The notes under the pieces are model-generated. The model saw nothing but the letters and a program-made list of their open reading frames with translations. It was not told where the DNA came from and made no database searches. From Streptosporangiaceae bacterium (GTDB taxonomy: Bacteria > Actinomycetota > Actinomycetes > Streptosporangiales > Streptosporangiaceae): DNA of 13,408 nucleotides. The position numbers were made by a program, and so were the translations under genes. Shown here in pieces: positions 6,595 through 11,564 of this stretch. The stretch covers positions 1 to 13,408 of the forward strand of contig JAICWX010000238.1 in NCBI GenBank assembly GCA_025934635.1. The letters are read 5' to 3'. Position 1 is the first letter of the stretch, and every line of letters starts with the position of its first letter.

Positions 6595-6615
6595 AAGCCC
6601 CGTTCGCGCGGTCAA
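6587..6615 (-). promoter_or_regulatory. Promoter of kinase/DUF7064 operon
   Basis: On the minus strand TTGACC (6615-6610) and TAGAAC (6592-6587) are separated by exactly 17 bases. The -35 is near-consensus; the -10 lacks the final T. The -10 lies inside the KstR-like palindrome. Confidence 0.6.
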
Positions 6616-6655
6616 TAGGCGCCGTTCACCCCCTGGTCAGGAGGCAGCCACCCGG

Positions 6656-6676
6656 CGGACGGGAAGGCCCTGTCCG
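6656..6676 (-). terminator. Hairpin after FMN reductase gene
   Basis: On the minus strand CGGACAGGG and CCCGTCCG pair around a CCTT loop with one bulged A, directly after the FMN reductase stop codon and upstream of the kinase promoter. There is no U-run. It is a plausible terminator separating the two transcription units. Confidence 0.45.
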
Positions 6677-6677
6677 C

Positions 6678-7211
6678 TCAGCGGGCGGCTTCGGCCAGGG
6701 CGGCCAGGGCGGCGCCGAGCGCGGCCCGGATCGCCGGGTCCGCGATGAGCCCGTCCGGGCCTACGGCCTCGCGCGGGACCGGGACGGCGACGCAGGCCGG
6801 CTCCACCGCGACGGCGCCGACGTACCGCAGCACCATCGCGAGGTGCCCGGCGGCCCCGGTGCCGCGGCCGCCCACCGCGACGTTGATCCAGCCGACGGGC
6901 TTGCCGTAGATCTCGCCCCCGCCGACCGTCCAGTCGAGCAGGTTCTTCAGGCTCCCCGGCAGCGTGCCCGCGTACTCGGGGGTGCAGAACAGCAGCGCGC
7001 CGGCGGCGGCGATCCGCGCCCGCAGGTCGCCGGCCGCCCCGGGCGGCCGTTCGTCCTGGTCCGGGCGGAAGGCGGGCAGCTCGGCGAGCCCGTCGTACAG
7101 TTCCGCGGTGACCCCGTCCGGCGCGAGCGCCTGCACGGTGCGCAGGGCCGCCGTGTTGCCCGACCCCGGCCTGGTGCTGCCCGAGATGAGCAAGATCGTC
7201 ACATCCGCCAC
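6678..7211 (-). CDS. NADPH-dependent FMN reductase family protein
   Basis: The 177-residue flavodoxin-like protein belongs to the NADPH-dependent FMN reductase (SsuE/chromate reductase-like) family, reducing FMN or quinone-type acceptors with NAD(P)H in the cytoplasm. The phosphate-binding loop GSTRPGSGNT sits at 11-20 after a first beta strand, and the flavin-contacting PEYAGTLPGSLKNLLDW runs from residue 78. Both are hallmarks of the family, and the length is typical. The GTG start at 7211 comes six bases after a TAAGTT -10-like box (minus strand 7223-7218), so the message is likely leaderless. The gene diverges from the P450 across 35 bases. A redox partnership is tempting but P450s normally use ferredoxin systems, so this is only an inference from position. 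Confidence 0.88.
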   Translation of the reverse strand: MADVTILLISGSTRPGSGNTAALRTVQALAPDGVTAELYDGLAELPAFRPDQDERPPGAAGDLRARIAAAGALLFCTPEYAGTLPGSLKNLLDWTVGGGEIYGKPVGWINVAVGGRGTGAAGHLAMVLRYVGAVAVEPACVAVPVPREAVGPDGLIADPAIRAALGAALAALAEAAR

Positions 7212-7217
7212 GGGCTC

Positions 7218-7239
7218 AACTTACCCGTGATGGCAGGAT
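7218..7239. promoter_or_regulatory. Divergent leaderless -10 boxes (FMN reductase / P450)
   Basis: TAAGTT on the minus strand (7223-7218) stands six bases before the GTG of the FMN reductase. CAGGAT on the plus strand (7234-7239) stands seven bases before the P450 ATG at 7247. Neither gene has a Shine-Dalgarno sequence. The two boxes are 10 bases apart, so the two polymerases should compete for this gap. The -35 elements are not convincing. Confidence 0.5.
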
Positions 7240-7246
7240 GGGACTG

Positions 7247-8404
7247 ATGGCTGCCCCGCACGACCTGGTCACCGTGGCCGAGCTCGAGACCGACCCGCAC
7301 CCGGCGCTGGCCCGGATGCGGGCCGCCGGGCCGGCCGTCTGGGTGCCGGCCCTGGGGGCCTGGCTGGTGACGGGGTACGACGCGGCCGTGGCGGTGCTGC
7401 GCGACGCGCGGACGTTCACCGTCGACGACCCTCGTTTCTCCACGGCCCGGGTCGTCGGGCCGAGCATGCTCTCGCTGGACGGCGCCGAGCACGCCCGGCA
7501 CCGGGGGCCGTTCAACCGGGCCTTCCGCCGCGATGAGGTGCACGCGCGGCTGGCCGCGTTCACCCGGGCCGAGGCCGCCCGGCTGGTGACGGCCGTCGAG
7601 CCGGACGGGACGGCCGAGCTGCGCCGGGCGGTGGCCGGGCCGCTCGCGGTCACGGTCATGGCGGAGGTGCTCGGGCTCGGCCAGGTCGACCCGGCGCGGG
7701 TCCTGGCCTGGTACGACGGGATCGTGTCGGCGGTCCAGGCCGAGGCCGCCGGGTCCGCGGGCGACCCGGCCGGGACGGCGGCGTTCGCCGAGCTCGCCGC
7801 CAGCCTCGGCGAGGTGATCGCGGCGCGGGGACCCGGCTCGCTGCTGGCGGAGACCGCCGGGCCGCTGACCGCGGCGGAGGCCATCTCGAACGCGGCGGTG
7901 CTGCTGTTCGGCGGGATCGAGACCACCGAGGGCATGATCGCCAACGCCCTGCTGCACCTGCTATCCTCCCCCGCCCAGCTCGCCCTGGTCCTGGCCGATC
8001 CGGGCCTGGTGCCCGCCGCGGTCGAGGAGTCGCTGCGGCTGGAGCCGGCGGCGGCCGTCGTCGACCGCTACGCGACGGCCGGCACGCGCCTCGGCAGCGC
8101 CCGGATCGGGGCTGGCGACCAGGTGACGGTCTCCATCGCCGGGGCCAACCGGGACCCGGCCGTATTCGGCGACCCGGACGCGTTCGACGTCGGCCGGCCC
8201 AACGCCGGACGGCACCTGACCTTCGCGCACGGCCCGCATTTCTGCCTCGGCGCGCACCTGGCCCGGCTGGAGGCACAGGTCGCGGTGGAAACGGTCCTGG
8301 CCCGGCTGCCCGGGCTGCGGCTGGACGCCCGGCACCCGAGCGCCCCGCGCGGCCTGGTCTTCCGCAAGCCGCCGGACCTGTGCGTGCGCTGGGAACACGG
8401 CTAG
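7247..8404 (+). CDS. Cytochrome P450 monooxygenase
   Basis: The 385-residue soluble bacterial P450 catalyses NAD(P)H- and electron-carrier-dependent oxidation of an unknown small molecule. The I-helix oxygen-activation motif reads FGGIETTEG at 221-229. The ExxR of the K helix is Glu261-Arg264 in EESLR. The haem-binding loop FAHGPHFCLG at 326-335 provides axial Cys333. The C-helix has the HARHR pattern near 82-86. Length is slightly short of the usual 400 but all core motifs are present. The ATG at 7247 is preferred; the ATG at 7238 overlaps the putative -10 box and gives only MGL extra. No ferredoxin gene is adjacent. The subfamily cannot be named from sequence alone. Confidence 0.92.
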   Translation: MAAPHDLVTVAELETDPHPALARMRAAGPAVWVPALGAWLVTGYDAAVAVLRDARTFTVDDPRFSTARVVGPSMLSLDGAEHARHRGPFNRAFRRDEVHARLAAFTRAEAARLVTAVEPDGTAELRRAVAGPLAVTVMAEVLGLGQVDPARVLAWYDGIVSAVQAEAAGSAGDPAGTAAFAELAASLGEVIAARGPGSLLAETAGPLTAAEAISNAAVLLFGGIETTEGMIANALLHLLSSPAQLALVLADPGLVPAAVEESLRLEPAAAVVDRYATAGTRLGSARIGAGDQVTVSIAGANRDPAVFGDPDAFDVGRPNAGRHLTFAHGPHFCLGAHLARLEAQVAVETVLARLPGLRLDARHPSAPRGLVFRKPPDLCVRWEHG

Positions 8405-8406
8405 CC

Positions 8407-8432
8407 GTGCCAGCGCCATGCGGCCCTGGCAC
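8407..8432 (+). terminator. First hairpin after P450 gene
   Basis: GTGCCAG (8407-8413) and CTGGCAC (8426-8432) form a perfect 7-bp stem with a 12-base loop, starting two bases after the P450 stop codon. It is a plausible terminator for that gene. Confidence 0.45.
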
Positions 8433-8460
8433 AATGCCCCTGACGGCACGGAAAAGGCGA

Positions 8461-8491
8461 GGCCCCCTCCATGTATGAGATGGAGGGGGCC
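8461..8491. terminator. Perfect 12-bp hairpin, terminator-like on both strands
   Basis: ggccccctccat (8461-8472) and atggagggggcc (8480-8491) pair perfectly around a GTATGAG loop. Read on the minus strand the hairpin is followed by a CCTTTTCC stretch, the nearest thing to a U-run here. Read on the plus strand it is followed by GC-rich sequence. It may terminate the P450 transcript, a minus-strand transcript coming from the gene-free island to the right, or both. Confidence 0.65.
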
Positions 8492-8667
8492 CCGCCGCCC
8501 GCCGGGGCCAGGTACCCGCTTGAGGTGCCGGTCTCCCGGTCCCTCCCGCGTTCCGGGATCACTCCCGGGCGGTTCCCGTTTCCAACGGTGAAAGTATTTC
8601 TACTGCTTTCCCCACCGATGCGCAAGAGTCTCCCGCTGTTCATCCCGAATTTTTTGCGGGTCCCGCG

Positions 8668-8740
8668 ATATCCACAGGAAAAGCCAGGTTATCCGCATGT
8701 TACGGTGGTTATCCACCGGCTTATGCACAGCTCTTCCACA
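8668..8740 (+). promoter_or_regulatory. Array of five DnaA-box-like nonamers
   Basis: Against the consensus TTATCCACA the matches are ATATCCACA (8668), TTATCCGCA (8689), TTATCCACC (8709) and TTATGCACA (8721), each with one mismatch, and TCTTCCACA (8732) with two. All point the same way. Start-to-start distances are 21, 20, 12 and 11 bases, close to whole helical turns, so bound proteins would lie on one face. High-GC actinobacterial boxes often read TTGTCCACA, so true affinity is uncertain. Confidence 0.55.
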
Positions 8741-8821
8741 CGCTACAAAGCGTTATTGAATGAGCACCAGGACAGTGATCGCCGGACGCGGCCGGCTGGC
8801 ATTTCGCGGCAAGCAGGAAGC

Positions 8822-8852
8822 CATTTTGATGTTTCCGTGAAACATCAAAATG
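8822..8852. repeat. 31-base perfect palindrome with parS-like core
   Basis: Arms CATTTTGATGTTTC (8822-8835) and GAAACATCAAAATG (8839-8852) are perfect inverted repeats around CGT. The core TGTTTC-CGT-GAAACA equals the ParB site parS (TGTTTCACGTGAAACA) minus one central base. It could be a degenerate parS, a repressor operator, or a hairpin-forming terminator with a three-base loop. Confidence 0.55.
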
Positions 8853-8962
8853 AGCCGGCAATTGCCTCGCTCGAGGTCGTTCGCGGTCGACGGCCCGCGA
8901 CCGCCCGGAAGCGGGCACCCGGCGATCCGAGCCCCTTCCGGGTCATCCGCCGCCCCGGCGGG

Positions 8963-8968
8963 TACCTT
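8963..8968 (+). promoter_or_regulatory. Candidate leaderless -10 box of small acidic gene
   Basis: TACCTT fits TANNNT and ends seven bases before the ATG at 8976. No Shine-Dalgarno sequence is present. The spacing repeats that seen at the P450 and globin starts and supports 8976 as the start. Confidence 0.45.
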
Positions 8969-8975
8969 GGACCAC

Positions 8976-9278
8976 ATGTCAGAGCAGGACGACTTCCCCG
9001 AGCGGTTCCGCCGTGACCGCCGTGAGCACGGCGGCGCGTCGCAGCGTCCCGACGACGACCGGCTCGCCCGCCTCACCGAGGAGGAGCGCGTCGCCGCCGG
9101 GCTCGACGCCTACGACCCGGACGAGGTGCCCCCGGCCACCGACGCGCCGCCGGAGCAGGACCTCAGCCTGGACGAGGACTACCAGGAGGAGCAGGCCGAG
9201 GTCGCCCGCCAGGAGGACCGGGACGAGCTGGGCCACATCAACGAGCACCACCCGTTCCCGCCGACCCGGTACGAGTGA
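8976..9278 (+). CDS. Small acidic hypothetical protein
   Basis: The 100-residue product is very rich in Asp, Glu, Arg and Pro and has no hydrophobic core, signal peptide or membrane segment, so it is probably disordered or partly helical. It opens with MSEQDDFPERFRRDRREHGG and has a central TEEERVAAGLDAYDPDEVPPATD, then an acidic stretch and a C-terminal HINEHHPFPPTRYE. I do not recognise a named family, though similar charged proteins are seen in actinomycetes. Codon use shows the strong third-position GC of the neighbours, supporting a real gene. In-frame starts upstream to 8850 would extend into the parS-like palindrome region and look wrong. It converges on the encapsulin gene with a 21-base gap. 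Confidence 0.75.
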   Translation: MSEQDDFPERFRRDRREHGGASQRPDDDRLARLTEEERVAAGLDAYDPDEVPPATDAPPEQDLSLDEDYQEEQAEVARQEDRDELGHINEHHPFPPTRYE

Positions 9279-9299
9279 CCGCAGGCCCCGGGATCGCTG

Positions 9300-10112
9300 C
9301 TAGGCGGGGGCGGTCCCGGCGGCCAGCGTGACGATGGCCTCGGTGGTGTACACCAGGAACGTCAGGGATTCCTGGAAGTACAGCTGGACCGTCTCGGCGT
9401 CGTGCGAGAGGTAGCCGATCGAAAGGTCCTGGCCCAGGCGCAGCTCGTAGTCGCCGCCGCGGCCGGTGAGCAGGAACGCGCCGTCGATGGCGGGCGCCCA
9501 GATGATGTCCCCGTCGATGACGCGGGCGATGTGCTCGCGGACCGGGTAGCCGTGATCGGAGGTCTCGCTGACCATCGTGTAGGCGTCGGCCGACAGCAGC
9601 AGCGAGAACGGGCCGCCGACGCCGGCCAGCCGCAGGGCGCTCACCGCCTGGCTGACCGCGTCCGGGTAGTCCCTGACCTCGGCGGGCAGGGTCAGTCCCG
9701 GATTGGAGGAGCTCTGCCTGATCCCGGCGATGCCCGCGGCCTGGTAGCCCTCGAAGACGGCCCGGTCCTCGGCGAAGGCGATCTTCTTGGCGGCGTCCTT
9801 GACCGGCTGCCAGTCGGCGTCCTGCGCACCGCGCTCGACGGCATCGACGTCATCGCGGCTCACCGTGAACGGGACCCGCAGCCGCACCAGCGGCCGCGAG
9901 TCGCGCACGTGCGCGATGACGCCGTCCGACGGGGCCGCTACCTCCGTCAGGTGACCGGTGTTCACGGCGGCCAGCAGCGGCCCGTCCGGCCCGGTGAGGT
10001 CGACGACCCGCCGGGCCGCGACATGCTGCTCGAACGTCCGGCGGGCTTCCTGCTCGATGTCCGCCCAGGCGGCGTCGGAGACCGGAGCGAGCTCGCGGTA
10101 CAGGTTGTTCAT
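9300..10112 (-). CDS. enc: Encapsulin shell protein (linocin M18 family)
   Basis: The 270-residue protein is a family 1 encapsulin with the HK97 phage-capsid fold. About 60 copies normally self-assemble into a nanocompartment of roughly 25 nm that packages cargo enzymes through a short C-terminal tag. Family features seen are the N-terminal cargo-binding start MNNLYRELAPVSDAAWADIEQEA, then ARRVVDLTGPDGP, the middle VRLRVPFTVSRDDVDAVERGAQDADW, and the C-terminal GQDLSIGYLSHDAETVQLYFQESLTF. Length matches the usual 265 or so residues. The ATG at 10112 has a GGAGG site six bases ahead (10119-10123). It lies downstream of the DyP peroxidase on the same strand, the standard cargo-then-shell order. 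However, the gap is widened to 259 bases by a decayed IS200/IS605-type fragment. Confidence 0.95.
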   Translation of the reverse strand: MNNLYRELAPVSDAAWADIEQEARRTFEQHVAARRVVDLTGPDGPLLAAVNTGHLTEVAAPSDGVIAHVRDSRPLVRLRVPFTVSRDDVDAVERGAQDADWQPVKDAAKKIAFAEDRAVFEGYQAAGIAGIRQSSSNPGLTLPAEVRDYPDAVSQAVSALRLAGVGGPFSLLLSADAYTMVSETSDHGYPVREHIARVIDGDIIWAPAIDGAFLLTGRGGDYELRLGQDLSIGYLSHDAETVQLYFQESLTFLVYTTEAIVTLAAGTAPA

Positions 10113-10118
10113 CTAAAA

Positions 10119-10123
10119 CCTCC
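10119..10123 (-). promoter_or_regulatory. Ribosome binding site of encapsulin gene
   Basis: GGAGG on the minus strand, six bases ahead of the ATG at 10112, is intact even though the mobile-element remnant begins only a few bases further upstream. Confidence 0.8.
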
Positions 10124-10127
10124 GGTG

Positions 10128-10157
10128 CGGAAACCCCACCGTTCAGGGCGGGGAGGA
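10128..10157 (+). repeat. IS200/IS605 right-end-type hairpin, first copy
   Basis: CCCCACCGTTCAGGGCGGGG (10134-10153) followed by AGGA closely matches the end hairpin of actinobacterial tnpB elements (CCCCGCCCTTCAGGGCGGGG then AGGATGTCAA). One stem position (A10138 against C10149) is broken. The GTCAA end is not present. It is in the same orientation as the second copy at 10322-10369 and sits just upstream of the encapsulin ribosome binding site. Confidence 0.6.
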
Positions 10158-10159
10158 AC

Positions 10160-10365
10160 GCCGGGTATGGCGCTGTAGAATTGACGCGTACGAAAGATGC
10201 GGCAGGTCGTGCCGTAGGTGCCGAAACTGGCATCGATGCCTGCGGAGGTGCTGTAAGACTTCGGCTGGGGACCGCGGAAGCGGACATTCCCGGGAGCGGG
10301 TGCCAGTGAAACAGGAACTCTGGCCCGTGAGGGCCGGAATCCCCGTCGTCTACGGCGGGGAGTAG
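10160..10365 (+). pseudogene. tnpB 3'-end remnant (IS200/IS605 type)
   Basis: Read on the plus strand, one frame gives KDAAGRAVGAETGIDACG, then GGAVRLRLGTAEADIPGSG and CQ followed by a stop at 10307-10309. A neighbouring frame continues PVKQELWPVRAGIPVVYGGE to a TAG at 10363-10365. This is the typical low-complexity tail of actinobacterial TnpB proteins, broken by a frameshift near 10304. All catalytic RuvC and zinc-finger parts are missing, so only the last 60-odd codons remain. In these elements the tail overlaps the omega-RNA, as seen here. The left limit of homology is uncertain. The fragment lies antisense between the DyP and encapsulin genes. Confidence 0.7.
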
Positions 10366-10369
10366 TCAA
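10322..10369 (+). ncRNA. Omega-RNA 3' scaffold remnant / element right end
   Basis: Two hairpins occur in the order found at the 3' end of TnpB guide RNAs: GGCCC-GTGA-GGGCC (10322-10335, GNRA loop), then TCCCCGTCG and CGGCGGGGA (10340-10361) with a TCTA loop and one G-U pair, ending AGTAGTCAA at 10369. The usual right end reads GGGGAGGATGTCAA. In a living element the bases after 10369 would be the guide. With tnpB destroyed, any RNA would need a TnpB supplied from elsewhere. Transcription is not shown. Confidence 0.65.
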
Positions 10370-10371
10370 GC

Positions 10372-11430
10372 TTAAGTGCTCCTCTTCAGGCTGCCGATAC
10401 CGAGGGAACCAGGATCCGCCGGAGGCGGGTCCGCGGGATCCGGTCCGGGCGCCGCGCCGGGCGGATCCGGGAGGTCGTCGAGGAAGTCAGCCGACGGCAC
10501 GAAGAACAGGCTGCCGGTGACCGCGGTGGAGAAATCGAGGATGCGGTCGGTGTTGCCCGGCGGATCGCCGATAAACATGTTGGCCAGCATCTGCTCGGTG
10601 ACGCTCGGGGTGGCGGCGTACGCGATGTAGTAGGTGCCGAACTCCGCGCGCCCCAGCTCGCCGAACGGCATGTTGGCCCGCAGGATCTGCCGCTCGGTGC
10701 CGTCGGGGTCCTCGATGGTGTTCAGCGCGACGTGCGAGTTGGCCGGCTTGACGTCGTCCGGCATCTCGATGTCGGACAGCTTGCTGCGCCCGATCACCTT
10801 TTCCTGGTCCTCGACGGTCAGCGCGTTCCACCCCGCCATGTCGTGCAGGTACTTCTGCACGATGACATAGCTGCCGCCGGCGAAGCCGGGATCGGCGTCG
10901 CCGGCCAGCGCGGCCGCGCTGGCCGCGGCGCCCGCCGGGTTCTCGGTGCCGTCGACGAAGCCGAGCAGGTCACGCTCGTCCCAGTAGCGGAACCCGTGCA
11001 CCTCATCGGCCACCGTGACGGCGCCGTCCAGCCGCGTCATGACCTGGCTGGCGAACTCGAAGCACACGTCCATCCGCTCGTGCCGGATGTGGAAGAGCAG
11101 GTCACCGGGCGTGGAGACGGCGCGGTGAACGGTGCCGGCGAGCTCGCGGAACGGATGCAGCTCGGCCGGGCGCGGGCCGGAGAACAGCCGGTCCCAGGCG
11201 GCCGAGCCGATGCCGGCCACGCAGCCCAGCGGGGCCTCGGGGACCCGGAACCCGACGGCCCGCTGCAGGCCCGCCCAGTCCGCGAGCAGGTCCCGGACGG
11301 CCCGCTCCCCGCCGGGCTCGAGCGTCAGCACCAGGAAGATCGCGGCGGCGGTGAGCGGTGCCAGCACCGGTTGCGGCTCCGGCTCGGGCAGCGGGCGCGC
11401 GACCGCGGGAACCTGTGACCACTCCGTCAC
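10372..11430 (-). CDS. dyp: DyP-type haem peroxidase, encapsulin cargo
   Basis: The 352-residue dye-decolourising peroxidase uses hydrogen peroxide and haem to oxidise phenolic or dye-like substrates, here inside the encapsulin shell. The catalytic GFVDG motif (157-161) has Asp160 and continues TENP. Proximal haem His233 is in NSHVALNT and distal Arg251 in ILRANMPFG. These are all the residues of a working B-type (P-type) enzyme. A flexible Pro/Asp/Gly-rich linker (321-340) leads to the cargo-loading peptide PGSLGIGSLKR at 340-350, which matches the encapsulin targeting tag. The GTG at 11430, with AAAGGGG seven bases ahead, is preferred; a TTG at 11457 would add nine residues. The stop codon is two bases from the end of the tnpB remnant, and the tag is intact. 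Confidence 0.95.
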   Translation of the reverse strand: MTEWSQVPAVARPLPEPEPQPVLAPLTAAAIFLVLTLEPGGERAVRDLLADWAGLQRAVGFRVPEAPLGCVAGIGSAAWDRLFSGPRPAELHPFRELAGTVHRAVSTPGDLLFHIRHERMDVCFEFASQVMTRLDGAVTVADEVHGFRYWDERDLLGFVDGTENPAGAAASAAALAGDADPGFAGGSYVIVQKYLHDMAGWNALTVEDQEKVIGRSKLSDIEMPDDVKPANSHVALNTIEDPDGTERQILRANMPFGELGRAEFGTYYIAYAATPSVTEQMLANMFIGDPPGNTDRILDFSTAVTGSLFFVPSADFLDDLPDPPGAAPGPDPADPPPADPGSLGIGSLKRST

Positions 11431-11466
11431 GCAATGCCCCTTTCCCGTCGGCACCAAGCTTCCCAG

Positions 11467-11481
11467 AGGCTAAGGTTAGCC
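11467..11481. promoter_or_regulatory. DyP promoter region with possible IdeR/DtxR half-site
   Basis: The palindrome GGCTAA-GG-TTAGCC (11468-11481) contains TAAGGTTAGCC, one base off the left half of the iron-regulator box TTAGGTTAGCCTAACCTAA; the right half is not conserved. On the minus strand the same bases give two TANNNT -10 candidates, TAACCT (11478-11473) and TAGCCT (11472-11467), placing transcription start 30-odd bases before the GTG. Iron control of the peroxidase-encapsulin operon is therefore possible but weakly supported. Confidence 0.35.
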
Positions 11482-11550
11482 CCGCGCCCTACCGCCGGCC
11501 CGCCGGGGCTGCGACGGCGGCGGCCGGAAGGTCGTTACCGGAGGCGTTAC

Positions 11551-11556
11551 TAGACT
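11551..11556 (+). promoter_or_regulatory. Leaderless -10 box of oligopeptidase B gene
   Basis: TAGACT, a good TANNNT match, ends eight bases before the ATG at 11565. A GGAGG lies 20 bases ahead of the ATG, too far to serve it, so a leaderless message is likely. It diverges from the DyP promoter across a 134-base gap. Confidence 0.5.
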
Positions 11557-11564
11557 GGGCCGTC

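Larger units (their letters stand above)
8492..8975. other. Gene-free AT-richer island with DnaA-box-like array
   Basis: No supported gene lies here; open frames carry no family features. From about 8580 the base composition shifts to AT-richer, with an A/T run at 8649-8655. It holds a GCGGG-T-CCCGC palindrome (8656-8666), five DnaA-box-like nonamers (8668-8740), a GGTGG-TTAT-CCACC hairpin (8704-8717), a CGCT-ACAA-AGCG hairpin (8741-8752) and a 31-base parS-like palindrome (8822-8852). The combination looks like a replication or DnaA-binding locus, not an ordinary spacer. Neither dnaA nor dnaN is in the window. Confidence 0.5.

Noticed and set aside
8492..8975. Calling the island the chromosomal origin oriC
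   Set aside because: Actinobacterial oriC lies between dnaA and dnaN and has many more boxes in both orientations; neither gene is here, and the boxes are degenerate and all one way. Kept only as a DnaA-box-like array.
9850..10287. 145-codon minus-strand open frame spanning the DyP-encapsulin gap
   Set aside because: It overlaps the encapsulin 5' end in another frame and is antisense to the tnpB remnant, which explains the sequence better.
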